From contig NZ_QDFV01000005.1 in the NCBI RefSeq assembly GCF_003075395.1, positions 248,001 through 312,000 of the forward strand: 64,000 nucleotides of DNA, written 5' to 3'. The notes below the pieces were generated by a model, which worked only from the letters and a program-made list of their open reading frames with translations, searched no databases and was not told the origin of the DNA. This stretch comes from Microbacterium sp. TPD7012 (GTDB lineage Bacteria; Actinomycetota; Actinomycetes; Actinomycetales; Microbacteriaceae). Made by a program: the position numbers and the translations under genes. The first letter of the stretch is position 1. Each line of letters starts with the position of its first letter. Shown piece after piece: positions 56,697 through 64,000 of the stretch.

Positions 56697-57534
56697 GGCG
56701 CTCGGGGGCGGACTCCGGGCGATAGCGGTCGCGGAGGACGCGCTGCATCCAGCGATTCGATGATTCGGGATCGCGGAGCGGGCGGCGCGACCCCGGCGCG
56801 CTGGGGGCGTAGTCGACGGGGCCGAACTCCGCGAGGAACGTGACGGGGCGGCCTTCGCCGCGCAGCCTGTGCACGATGAGATCCCACCACCGCAGGTGCT
56901 GCTCGACGACGTCGCGCCACTCCTCGGCTTCCGGATCGTTCACCTGCGGCCCTTGAGGATGACCGATGCGCGCATGGACGTGGTCCGCACGAGCGATCGC
57001 GAGCTCGACCGCGGCCAGCTGATCCGCGAGCATCGACTCCGCGACCACCAGCCAGTGCGAGACGTCGAAAGTCACCCGGAGACCGGGGTGGCGTTCGAGG
57101 ATGCGACGCGCGGCGTGCGCCGCGTACAGCATCCGTGATCGGTGCAGCTCGACGAGGACGTCGAGCCCGGTGGCGGCGCGACTCTCCACGACCCGCTCCG
57201 CGAGGCGGTCCTGATCGGCGTCGCTCCAGTGATCCCGACCCGCGTGCAGCGTGACGTGCAGCGGGGTGAGTCCGCTCTGCGAGATCTCCTGCAGCTGTCG
57301 CTCGATCTCGGCTATGTGGGCCGTCGGCTCGGGATGCGCGCTGCCGACGAGGAGGGAGAGCTCGGCACCGGCGCCCGCGACGGCCGTGCCGAGACGTCGC
57401 TGCCCCTCGAGGTCGCGCGGCCACCAGACCTCGACACCGTCGTAGCCCTGCTCGATGGCGCGGGCGACGAGGACCTCGGCCGGAGCGGCGAACACCCAGT
57501 CCGTCATGAGCACCAGCGGCGCTGCCGCCCTCAC
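56689..57534 (-). CDS. sugar phosphate isomerase/epimerase (xylose isomerase-like TIM barrel)
   Basis: 281 residues. It shows the AP-endonuclease-2 fold: IEQGYDGVEVWWPRDLEG, then LTPLHVTLHAGRDHWSDA, 'GLDVLVELHRSRMLYAAHAA', 'LRVTFDVSHWLVVAESMLAD' and HVHARIGHPQGPQVNDPE hold the metal-binding His, Glu and Asp. The start is GTG at 57534 within GTGA of the AraC gene, so translation is coupled. It is probably part of a carbohydrate pathway with the AraC and phytanoyl dioxygenase genes. Confidence 0.85.
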   Translation of the reverse strand: MRAAAPLVLMTDWVFAAPAEVLVARAIEQGYDGVEVWWPRDLEGQRRLGTAVAGAGAELSLLVGSAHPEPTAHIAEIERQLQEISQSGLTPLHVTLHAGRDHWSDADQDRLAERVVESRAATGLDVLVELHRSRMLYAAHAARRILERHPGLRVTFDVSHWLVVAESMLADQLAAVELAIARADHVHARIGHPQGPQVNDPEAEEWRDVVEQHLRWWDLIVHRLRGEGRPVTFLAEFGPVDYAPSAPGSRRPLRDPESSNRWMQRVLRDRYRPESAPERPI

Positions 57535-58364
57535 AGCCGGTCATCCGTCAGCGTGGGCATCCGGCGCTGCTCGCGGCGGAACAGACTCGGCGAGCTGCCC
57601 CGGCGCTGTGTGAACTGCCGCGAGAAGTACGAGGGATCGTCGAATCCGACCTGCTGTGCGATCACGCTCACCTCGAGGTCGGTCTCGACGAGCAGCGACT
57701 GGGCGCGCGCGAGCCGCGATTCGATGAGCAGCTGCAGCGGAGTCAGACCGGTCGCCGCCACCGTGGCGGACCGCAGCTGGGAGACCCCCATCCCCAGTTC
57801 GTGCGCGCGGGTCTCCATCGAGATCTGACGGGTGGCACCGCGCGTGAACGCATCGATGAGATCGGGGGCGGCGTCCCGCATCGTCGAGGTCGCGAGTGCG
57901 ACGATCCAGGCGTAGCTCACCGCCGATGCCCGGAGCGCGCCGATCGAGCCGCTGTCCGCGAGCTCGTCCCGCAGACGATCGAACGTCGTCGTCAGGTCGT
58001 CGGGTGTGCGGTCGAGCGCCACCACGGGGACCGCGCGCCGCCACGCCCCCAGCTCGTCGAGCGCACGGGTGGCGGCGCCGGAGAACAGGATCCAGTGCTC
58101 CGTCCATCCGGAGCGATGCGGCCCGTAGCCGTGCGCGACGCCGGGGAACAGCCAGATGAGGGCGGGAGCCTCGACCCTGACATCTCCCGTGAGCGGGCTC
58201 GAGTACCAGCCGCTCCCCTCGCTGATCACGACGACCGCATGGGAGCGCAGACGACGACCGCGGAAGCCCTCGTGACTTCCGCCGTACTCCCCCGCGCCGA
58301 GGCAGGCGACCGTGACGTCGGTGAGCCCGCGGGCGGGATTCGCGTAGATCGCCCAGTTGTCCAT
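57531..58364 (-). CDS. AraC family transcriptional regulator
   Basis: 277 residues. The N-terminal half is a cupin-like sensor ('GSGWYSSPLTGDVRVEAPAL' then IWLFPGVAHGYGPHRSGWTE). The C-terminal pair of HTHs has 'RARAQSLLVETDLEVSVIAQ'-type helices and QQVGFDDPSYFSRQFTQRRGSSPSLFR, the AraC signature. It likely activates the dioxygenase and the isomerase in response to a sugar. ATG at 58364 is chosen; earlier in-frame starts lack support. It is coupled to the isomerase gene. Confidence 0.9.
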   Translation of the reverse strand: MDNWAIYANPARGLTDVTVACLGAGEYGGSHEGFRGRRLRSHAVVVISEGSGWYSSPLTGDVRVEAPALIWLFPGVAHGYGPHRSGWTEHWILFSGAATRALDELGAWRRAVPVVALDRTPDDLTTTFDRLRDELADSGSIGALRASAVSYAWIVALATSTMRDAAPDLIDAFTRGATRQISMETRAHELGMGVSQLRSATVAATGLTPLQLLIESRLARAQSLLVETDLEVSVIAQQVGFDDPSYFSRQFTQRRGSSPSLFRREQRRMPTLTDDRL

Positions 58365-58417
58365 GATCGTCCAAGTGTGTCCGGGAGGGCGCGAAAATAC
58401 AAGCGTTGAGAAGGGAA

Positions 58418-58427
58418 GTCCATGGAC
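58418..58427. promoter_or_regulatory. palindrome in the araC-phyH divergent region
   Basis: GTCCATGGAC is a perfect 10-bp palindrome 53 bases upstream of the AraC start and 32 bases upstream of the dioxygenase start. The region 58365-58458 is the shared promoter of the two divergent genes. Confidence 0.4.
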
Positions 58428-58458
58428 AGATCGTCCTAGCCGCGGCGAGAATGGGGTC

Positions 58459-59307
58459 ATGATCACGTCCAACGGCTATGTGCTCGACGAGAGACCGGAG
58501 CGATTGGGTCGCCTCGAGGCCGTGCCGACGACGCTGCGCGACGACAAGGATGCCCTGTGGGAGCGCCTCCGCCGCGACGGGTACCTCTACCTCAGCGATC
58601 ACCTCGACCCCGAGCTCGTCCGCGACTTCCGGGCCTACTACTTCGGAAAGCTCGCACCGACCGGTCTCGTGCGGCCTGGGGGTGATCGTGACGGGATCGA
58701 CTCGCACGACGACGTCGACCTCGCCCTGACCCGCCGCGTGCTCTTCGAGGACGTCGTTCCGGGCGACCGCTATGCCGCGCTCACCGCGCATCCGACGATC
58801 CGCGGATGGTTCCAGTGGTTCCTGGGCGACGACGTGCATCTCCACAAGCGTCGCATCATCCGCCACACGCGGCCCGGCGAGACGGGCATCGGCACCGCCA
58901 CCCAGGCGCACTACGACCTCGTCTACCTGCGCGAGGGCACCGACCGCGTGCTGTCGATGTGGATCCCGCTCGGTGACTGCACGGTCGCGAACGGCGGTCT
59001 CGCCTACCTCGAGGGAAGCCACCATCGTGTGATGGCGCAGGAGCGCGCCGGAACGCTGAAGATGCCGGCCGCCTCGATCACGGCCGACCTGCCGGGCCTG
59101 GCCGACGAGTACGAAGCCCGATGGCTGATCAACGACTATCGTGCGGGCGATGTCATGGTGCACTCGGCCCACATCGTGCATGCCTCGACGGACAACGTCG
59201 ATCCGGATCACCGCATCCGCCTGTCGACCGACATCCGCTATCAGCGTGTCTCCGACCCCATCGACTGGCGGTGGCAGGAGCACTGGTCCGACGACGACGG
59301 CCTCTGA
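58459..59307 (+). CDS. phytanoyl-CoA dioxygenase family protein
   Basis: 282 residues, an Fe(II)/2-oxoglutarate oxygenase. The iron facial triad is probably AHYDLVYL (His, Asp) and 'SAHIVHASTDNVDPDHRIRL' (His), with Arg in RIRLSTDIRYQ for 2-oxoglutarate. 'YLSDHLDPELVRDFRAYYFG' opens the fold. It hydroxylates an unknown substrate; genes of this type often stand with AraC regulators and TIM-barrel isomerases, as here. ATG at 58459 is the start after the divergent promoter. Confidence 0.88.
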   Translation: MITSNGYVLDERPERLGRLEAVPTTLRDDKDALWERLRRDGYLYLSDHLDPELVRDFRAYYFGKLAPTGLVRPGGDRDGIDSHDDVDLALTRRVLFEDVVPGDRYAALTAHPTIRGWFQWFLGDDVHLHKRRIIRHTRPGETGIGTATQAHYDLVYLREGTDRVLSMWIPLGDCTVANGGLAYLEGSHHRVMAQERAGTLKMPAASITADLPGLADEYEARWLINDYRAGDVMVHSAHIVHASTDNVDPDHRIRLSTDIRYQRVSDPIDWRWQEHWSDDDGL

Positions 59308-59326
59308 CGAGACGTCGGCGGTCGCG

Positions 59327-60493
59327 TCAGGACGCGGGAGCGGATGCCGCGAGCAGCTGCTCCGGACTCCAGCGCACCCCGAGCGCCGCAGTCAACGCGG
59401 CCTGAGCCGCGCCGGCGGAGAGCGCGACGCGCGGATCGGCGTAGCGGATGGGCACCTGCGCGGTTCCTCGTGACGAATAGTCCGTCTCGCTGCGGACGCG
59501 CTCGAGGAATCGCGGCCCGAGGACGGTGGCGGGCCCCCCGATCACCACTTCCGTCGGATCGAGGAGTGCGCTGATGAGCTTGACGGCGCGAGCGAGGGCG
59601 CGGGCGCCGTCGTCCAGCTGCCGCGCATCGGCGCGGGCAGCGAGCACCGCGATCTCCGCCGCATCCATGGCGTCGGAGAAGCCCTCGCCGAGCATCGCCC
59701 CCATGGCGGATGCCGACTCGAGGCACCCGCGTCGGCCGCAGCTGCAGTCGCGCGCCGCCTCACCGAACACCACCTGCACATGGCCGATCTCACCGGCCCG
59801 GTCGCGCGGCCCCGGAGCGAGCTCGCCGTCGAGGGTCACCGCGGCGCCGATCCCCCCGCCGATGTGGATGAAGAGCCGGTAGCCCGCGGGGGACTCCTCG
59901 CGCCCCGCCTCGGCGATGGCCTCGGCATCGACGTCGTTGACCAGCAGGACCGGAGCCTTCAGAAGGCGCTCGAATCGGTCGGCCAGCGGCACGTCCTGCC
60001 ACTTCAGCTGCACGCTCTCCAGCACGGAGCGCCCGTCCGTCGTGCCCGGCAGCTGCACGCCGGCGGCGAGCAGGCGGTCGCCGAACTCGGTGGCGATGTC
60101 GGCCAGGGCCTCATCGAGAACGCGGTCGCGGTCCTCCGCCGAGTACGTCACGCGTCGGACGTCGACCTCCGTGCCGTCGAGGGCGACGAGCGCGACGTGC
60201 GCATGGCGGGGCTGGATCACGATGACGAGGATCAGGTGGTGGCTCGCATCGATGCTGAGGGTCGTCGCCCGCTTCCCTCCGGTGCTCGCTGCCTGCTCGC
60301 CCTCGACGATGAGACGGTTCTCGAGCAGCTCGGCGACCAGCGACGATGCGGTGGCCGCGGTCAGCCCCGTGGCCCGTGCGATCCCGGCCCTGGTCTGCAC
60401 GCCGGGGTTCCGGAAGACCAACTGCAGCGCCCGTCTCAGGTTGGCGCGCCGGACCGATGCCTGGGTGTCGAGGGCGTCATCCGTGTTGAGCAT
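59327..60493 (-). CDS. ROK family transcriptional repressor
   Basis: 388 residues. The N-terminal wHTH is 'RRALQLVFRNPGVQTRAGIA' then RATGLTAATASSLVAELLENRLIVEGEQAASTGGKRAT. The C-terminal ROK sugar kinase-like domain keeps the zinc motif CSCGRRGCLESA and GEIGHVQVVF. It represses sugar genes; its target and ligand are unknown. ATG at 60493 is preferred (GGAA upstream). A palindrome lies at 60561-60579 in front of it, which is a typical ROK operator position. Confidence 0.9.
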   Translation of the reverse strand: MLNTDDALDTQASVRRANLRRALQLVFRNPGVQTRAGIARATGLTAATASSLVAELLENRLIVEGEQAASTGGKRATTLSIDASHHLILVIVIQPRHAHVALVALDGTEVDVRRVTYSAEDRDRVLDEALADIATEFGDRLLAAGVQLPGTTDGRSVLESVQLKWQDVPLADRFERLLKAPVLLVNDVDAEAIAEAGREESPAGYRLFIHIGGGIGAAVTLDGELAPGPRDRAGEIGHVQVVFGEAARDCSCGRRGCLESASAMGAMLGEGFSDAMDAAEIAVLAARADARQLDDGARALARAVKLISALLDPTEVVIGGPATVLGPRFLERVRSETDYSSRGTAQVPIRYADPRVALSAGAAQAALTAALGVRWSPEQLLAASAPAS

Positions 60494-60560
60494 GGGGTTC
60501 CGTTCAGGCACTCGCGTGCGAGGTGTTGACAGATCGGGCGCCGATCCGTAGTCTCTCCGT

Positions 60561-60579
60561 AAGTTTATTCATTGAACTT
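60561..60579 (-). promoter_or_regulatory. palindromic operator of the ROK repressor
   Basis: AAGTTTATTCATTGAACTT has 5-bp arms AAGTT/AACTT around an AT-rich centre. It is about 70 bases from the repressor start. Autoregulation by the ROK protein is likely. Confidence 0.5.
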
Positions 60580-60605
60580 AGTTGGCCGAAAGGCCTCCCC
60601 CAGCT

Positions 60606-60644
60606 CCGGACGGGCGAGTGCTGCACACACCGTCGCCCGTCCGG
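60606..60644 (-). terminator. terminator hairpin after chorismate mutase
   Basis: CCGGACGGGCGA (60606-60617) and TCGCCCGTCCGG (60633-60644) pair perfectly over 12 bases, 9 bases after the stop of the mutase gene on the minus strand. There is no T tract. Confidence 0.65.
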
Positions 60645-60652
60645 CACTTCTC

Positions 60653-60952
60653 TCAGCGGCCCTCGGCCGCCTCGGTGTGGTGGCGGATGACCTCCGCCAC
60701 CACGAAGTTGAACCACTTCTCCGCGAACTCCGGGTCGAGATGAGCCTCTTCCGCGAGTGCGCGAAGGCGAGCGACCTGCTGCTCCTCACGATTCGGATCG
60801 GATGCGGGCATCTCGTGCTCGGCCTTGAGATGCCCGACCTGCTGGGTGGCGCGGAAGCGCTCGGCCAGCATGAAGATCAGCGCGGCGTCGATGTTGTCGA
60901 TGCTGGCGCGAAGTCGGAGCAGTTCGGCCTTCGGGTCCTCAGCGGCTGTCAT
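60653..60952 (-). CDS. chorismate mutase (AroQ type)
   Basis: 99 residues, all-helical: 'LLRLRASIDNIDAALIFMLA' and ERFRATQQVGHLKAEHEMPASDPNREEQQVARLRALAEEA carry the AroQ Arg/Lys/Glu active-site residues. It converts chorismate to prephenate for Phe/Tyr synthesis, in the cytoplasm. The ATG at 60952 has TAGAGT 6 bases upstream (60959-60964), so it is leaderless. It is divergent from the AI-2E-family gene with a similar promoter. Confidence 0.9.
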   Translation of the reverse strand: MTAAEDPKAELLRLRASIDNIDAALIFMLAERFRATQQVGHLKAEHEMPASDPNREEQQVARLRALAEEAHLDPEFAEKWFNFVVAEVIRHHTEAAEGR

Positions 60953-61002
60953 GCCCCTACTCTAGAGCCGCCGAACGCCCGTGATCCGACGACGCTCACC
61001 GC

Positions 61003-61008
61003 TATCGT
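61003..61008 (+). promoter_or_regulatory. leaderless -10 before the AI-2E family gene
   Basis: TATCGT lies 6 bases before the ATG at 61015. There is no ribosome-binding site, so transcription and translation probably start together. Confidence 0.55.
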
Positions 61009-61014
61009 GAGCAC

Positions 61015-62199
61015 ATGAGCAACGAAGAGTCGCCGGCCTCCGCACCCACCGACGACGCGGCATCCGAGACCTCGTCCGATGCTCCCGGCCGACAGAGGAC
61101 CGAGACCGTGCCGCGTCCCGTCGTCGAGCCGATGGCGCCGCGCGGATCGTTCTGGACCCGCATCGATCGCCCCTTCGTCTTCGGCTTCCTCGTGACGCTC
61201 GGCGGCCTCGGCGCCTTCGTGCTGGGCCTGGCGCTCACGAGCCTCTCGACGGTCCTCATCTACATCGCACTCGCCCTCTTCGCGGCCCTCGGCCTCGACC
61301 CCGCGGTGCGCATGCTCGAGCGGCGCGGCCTGTCCCGGGCCATCGCGGTCCTCGTCGTGACGCTGGGGCTCATCGTGGTGTTCGCGCTCCTGCTGTGGAT
61401 GGTCATCCCGATCGTCGTCGATCAGATCTCGAGCTTCGTCCGCTCGGTGCCCGGCATGGTCCAGGAGTTCACCCGGAGCGATCTCTACGCGACGCTGGAG
61501 AGGCAGTTCGGCGAGCAGTTCCAGGACCTGGTGGCAGAGGTGCAGAAGTTCCTGTCGGACTTCGGGAACCTCGCCACCATCGGCGGCGGTGCGCTGAAGG
61601 TCGGCGCGTCGATCGCCACCGGCATCTCCGGCACGATCATCGTCATCGTGCTGACCCTCTACTTCCTGGCGAGCCTCGCCGGGATCAAGACGAGCCTCCT
61701 GCGCCTCGTGCCCGCCCGCGACCGCGCCAGGGCCGGCGACATCACCGACCAGATCACCGACTCGGTCGGCGGGTACGTCATGGGGATGGTCGTGCTCGCG
61801 TTCTTCAACGCGCTGCTCGCGTTCCTGCTCTACTTCTTCCTCGGTCTGCCGTTCCCGCCGCTGATGGCGACCGTCGCCTTCTGCATCACGCTGATCCCGC
61901 TCGTCGGCTCCGTGATGTTCTGGATCATCGGCACCGGCATCGCGCTGTTCACGAACCCGATCGGCGCACTGATCTTCGCGATCGTCTATCTCATCTACAT
62001 GCAGATCGAGGCGTACGTCATCACGCCGCGCGTCATGAACCGCGCGATCTCGATCCCCGGCTCGCTCGTCGTCATCGGCGCCCTCGCCGGCGGCACGCTG
62101 CTCGGGCTGCTCGGCGCACTCGTGGCCGTGCCGGTCACGGCATCCATCCTGATCATCATCAAGCAGGTCTGGGTTCCGCGCCAGGACGCCAGGGTCTAG
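61015..62199 (+). CDS. AI-2E family transporter (TqsA/PerM-like)
   Basis: 394 residues. An acidic N-terminal stretch (about 1-55) precedes seven to eight TMs. The family features are 'LALFAALGLDPAVRMLERRG', the central amphipathic part 'IVVDQISSFVRSVPGMVQEF', and PLVGSVMFWIIGTGIALF near the end. Members export autoinducer-2 or other solutes or ions; the substrate is unknown. It is leaderless and monocistronic, ending before a terminator at 62214-62261. Confidence 0.9.
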   Translation: MSNEESPASAPTDDAASETSSDAPGRQRTETVPRPVVEPMAPRGSFWTRIDRPFVFGFLVTLGGLGAFVLGLALTSLSTVLIYIALALFAALGLDPAVRMLERRGLSRAIAVLVVTLGLIVVFALLLWMVIPIVVDQISSFVRSVPGMVQEFTRSDLYATLERQFGEQFQDLVAEVQKFLSDFGNLATIGGGALKVGASIATGISGTIIVIVLTLYFLASLAGIKTSLLRLVPARDRARAGDITDQITDSVGGYVMGMVVLAFFNALLAFLLYFFLGLPFPPLMATVAFCITLIPLVGSVMFWIIGTGIALFTNPIGALIFAIVYLIYMQIEAYVITPRVMNRAISIPGSLVVIGALAGGTLLGLLGALVAVPVTASILIIIKQVWVPRQDARV

Positions 62200-62213
62200 C
62201 CGCGCCGCACGCA

Positions 62214-62261
62214 GAAGCGCCCGGACCCGCTGCAGGAATCAGCAACGGGCCCGGGCGCTTC
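62214..62261. terminator. bidirectional terminator
   Basis: GAAGCGCCCGG (62214-62224) pairs perfectly with CCGGGCGCTTC (62251-62261), with an inner ACCCG/CGGG extension. It lies between convergent genes (stops at 62199 and 62276). Confidence 0.75.
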
Positions 62262-62275
62262 CGGAACGAGGGGGC

Positions 62276-63199
62276 TCAGACGAGGTCGTTGTCCTCGAGC
62301 CACTTCTTCGCGATGTCGGCCGACGACTGCTGCTCGACCGTGCTGAGCACGTTGAGCGACACGAGCTCCTCGGCGGTCAGCTTCGCGCTGATCGCGTTGA
62401 GCACCTCGGACACCTTGTCGGCGATGTCGGTCGAGACGATCGGCACCACGTTCGACGAGATGATGAGGTTCTTCGGGTCTTCGAGCGCGACGATGTCCTC
62501 GGTCTCGAACGCCGGGTCGGCGGTGTAGATGTCGGCCACCTGGATCTCGCCGGCGAGGAGCGACTCGAGCGTGGTCGGACCGGTGGCCGAGAACGCCAGG
62601 TCGACGCCGTAGACCTCCTTGGCAGCTGCCGGGTTGTACGGACGCTGCTCGAACTCCGGCGGGGCGCCGATCGTGACCTGCGAGGTCACGTTCTTGAGGT
62701 CTTCGATCGTCTTGAGGTTGTTCGCCTCGGCGAAGCTCTTGAGCACCGTGTAGGTGTCCTGGTCGGATGCCTCGGCGTAGTCGAGCGCGGTCAGGCCCTC
62801 GGGCAGCGCCTCGGTGAGGGCCGAGTAGACGTCTTCCGGCGAGGTGACGTCGACGTCGTCTTCGGAGAGGTACTCCAGCAGGCTGCCGGTGTACTCGGGG
62901 AAGACGTCGATCTCGCCGGACTCGACCTCGGGCATGTACGCGTCGCGCTGGCCGATGTTGAGCTTCTTCTCGACGGTGAACCCGGCGCCCTCGAGCGCCT
63001 GGGCGTAGATCTCGGCGATGATCTCGTTGGAGTAGTACCCCTGCGAGCCGACGACGATCGTCTCGGAGTCGCCCGACCCGGATCCGGCGTCGCTCGACGG
63101 CTCGTCGAGCGGGTTGCCGCCGCAGGCGGACAGGGCGAGTGTCGCCGCGGCCACCAGGCCGACGGCGAGGACGGAGCGCTTGCCTCGTGCTGTGAACAT
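62276..63199 (-). CDS. osmoprotectant/glycine betaine-binding lipoprotein (OpuC-like)
   Basis: 307 residues. The lipoprotein signal MFTARGKRSVLAVGLVAAAT with lipobox LSAC is clear. The ligand part 'ETIVVGSQGYYSNEIIAEIY' and 'GEIDVFPEYTGSLLEYLSED' resembles OpuCC/ProX-like binding proteins for choline, betaine or carnitine. It lies 58 bases downstream of a permease gene of the same importer. The ATG at 63199 follows GAGGAAG; a GTG far upstream would precede the signal peptide. Confidence 0.9.
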   Translation of the reverse strand: MFTARGKRSVLAVGLVAAATLALSACGGNPLDEPSSDAGSGSGDSETIVVGSQGYYSNEIIAEIYAQALEGAGFTVEKKLNIGQRDAYMPEVESGEIDVFPEYTGSLLEYLSEDDVDVTSPEDVYSALTEALPEGLTALDYAEASDQDTYTVLKSFAEANNLKTIEDLKNVTSQVTIGAPPEFEQRPYNPAAAKEVYGVDLAFSATGPTTLESLLAGEIQVADIYTADPAFETEDIVALEDPKNLIISSNVVPIVSTDIADKVSEVLNAISAKLTAEELVSLNVLSTVEQQSSADIAKKWLEDNDLV

Positions 63200-63257
63200 G
63201 GACTTCCTCTTCTTCTCTGGGGACTTCTTCTGGTGCTGTGAAAGCGGGACGGAGAGA

Positions 63258-63992
63258 TCAGGCGGTGGATGCCGCCGGCGCGGGGGCCGGCGTGAGCGGA
63301 CGGGTGCGGCGGCGAGCCGGGCGACCGGTGCGGAGCCCGCGCGGAACAGCAGCATGCTGCGCGGCGGCGAGCAGCAGGTCGACGAGCAGCGCGAGCACGG
63401 CGACGATGAGGGCGCCGCCGAGCACCTGATCGAAGCGACGCAGCGGGATGCCCTGGATGATCGGCCAGCCGAGCCCGCCGAGATTGACGTAGGCGGCGAT
63501 CGTGACGGTCGCGATGACCTGCAGCAGCGCCGAGCGGATGCCGCCGACGAGCAGGGGAAGACCGAGGGGCACCTCGACCTTCCAGAAGATCTGCCACTCG
63601 GTCATGCCCATGGCCCGCGCCGCATCGATCACGCGGCGGTCGATCGCCTCGAGGCCCGTGTAGGCACCGGCGAGGAGCGACGGGATCGCGAGCAGCACGA
63701 ACGTCGTGATGGCGGCCTCCGGCACTCGGAGCACTCCGAGGAGGAGGACCAGGAGCACCATGAGACCGAACGCGGGAATGGCACGCGCGGCTCCCGACAC
63801 CGCGACGGCGATCTCGCGGCCGCGGCCGGTGTGACCGATCAGCCAGCCGAGCGGCAGGGCGATGATCGCGGCGATCAGCACCGAGATCGCGGTGAGCGCG
63901 AGGTGCTCGCCGAGGAGCTTGGGCAGGGCGTAGTTCCCGGTCCACTGCGCCGGGGCGAGCATCCACGCGATGGCGTCTGCGAAGAGATTCAT
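63258..63992 (-). CDS. osmoprotectant ABC transporter permease (OpuCB/OpuCD-like)
   Basis: 244 residues with five to six TMs. 'RRVIDAARAMGMTEWQIFWK' then VEVPLGLPLLVGGIRSAL is the EAA-like loop of the betaine/choline importer class, and TVTIAAYVNLGGLGWPIIQG is characteristic. A Pro/Ala/Arg-rich tail ends it. The ATG at 63992 overlaps a TGA (63991-63989) that is probably the stop of another permease or ATPase gene, cut by the window end. This is the second betaine-type importer here besides proXWV. Confidence 0.9.
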   Translation of the reverse strand: MNLFADAIAWMLAPAQWTGNYALPKLLGEHLALTAISVLIAAIIALPLGWLIGHTGRGREIAVAVSGAARAIPAFGLMVLLVLLLGVLRVPEAAITTFVLLAIPSLLAGAYTGLEAIDRRVIDAARAMGMTEWQIFWKVEVPLGLPLLVGGIRSALLQVIATVTIAAYVNLGGLGWPIIQGIPLRRFDQVLGGALIVAVLALLVDLLLAAAQHAAVPRGLRTGRPARRRTRPLTPAPAPAASTA

Positions 63993-64000
63993 GCGGCTGC

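Noticed and set aside
1..64000. tRNA, rRNA, insertion sequence or prophage genes
   Set aside because: I scanned for tRNA arms, transposase motifs, phage structural genes and attachment repeats and saw none.

Overview
The window is 64 kb of GC-rich chromosome from an actinobacterium. Very high GC, GTG starts, many ATGA stop/start overlaps, leaderless promoters and the recurrent GGATGCC/GGCATCC words all suggest Microbacterium or a close Microbacteriaceae relative. This assignment is inferred from sequence style and gene content; there is no rRNA in the window. I see no tRNA, rRNA, CRISPR array, insertion sequence, prophage or replication origin. About 66 protein genes are supported, plus two candidate leader peptides and several families of short palindromic repeats.

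Region by region. 1-6.6 kb is a peptide/ester catabolism cluster: a family-5 binding protein cut by the window edge, an S9 peptidase, an M20 peptidase and a haloacetate-dehalogenase-like hydrolase around a TetR gene. Three copies of one 19-bp operator-like site lie in front of its transcription units. 6.6-14.4 kb has small membrane proteins, gluconokinase, an SDR, a CorA magnesium transporter behind a leader with two short ORFs, a RibD/DHFR-like reductase, a HEAT-repeat gene controlled by a MerR-HEAT fusion, and a conserved acidic protein. 14.5-19.8 kb is an FtsX-type ABC exporter with a divergent NarL-type two-component system. 19.8-24.1 kb has a VOC protein, an acetylxylan esterase family hydrolase, an Imm5-like orphan and a PadR/DUF1048/DrrAB-type export operon. 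24.4-27.6 kb is proXWV. 27.9-29.3 kb is an RsmC-like methyltransferase interrupted in frame by palindromic repeats. 29.4-32.5 kb and 35.9-37.9 kb are two more ABC export cassettes, with MarR-like and YtrA-like regulators. 32.6-35.7 kb is a nitrilase-family amidase, an APC permease and an FCD regulator. 38-42.2 kb has FUSC, a Moco-binding-fold protein, an ArsR/MFS divergent pair and a small SCO4848-like membrane protein.

42.2-47.5 kb is the most unusual unit: a sigma-70-family factor, a small regulatory-like protein, an S8 subtilase carrying three tandem NPFTRT repeats before its catalytic domain, and an 841-residue TPR-CHAT (caspase-like) protease. The layout suggests a stress or self/non-self signalling proteolysis cascade. 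47.9-60.5 kb is mostly carbohydrate metabolism: a secreted CAP protein, a DeoR-SIS-ROK-PfkB-aldolase operon for amino-sugar or tagatose-phosphate catabolism with a divergent sugar ABC transporter, then an isomerase/AraC/phytanoyl-dioxygenase group and a ROK repressor. 60.6-64 kb has chorismate mutase, an AI-2E family protein and an OpuC-like osmoprotectant transporter that runs off the edge.

Two themes recur. Export cassettes each carry their own small one-component regulator and palindromic operator. Short palindromic repeats of at least four kinds sit between genes and, unusually, inside four reading frames without breaking them.
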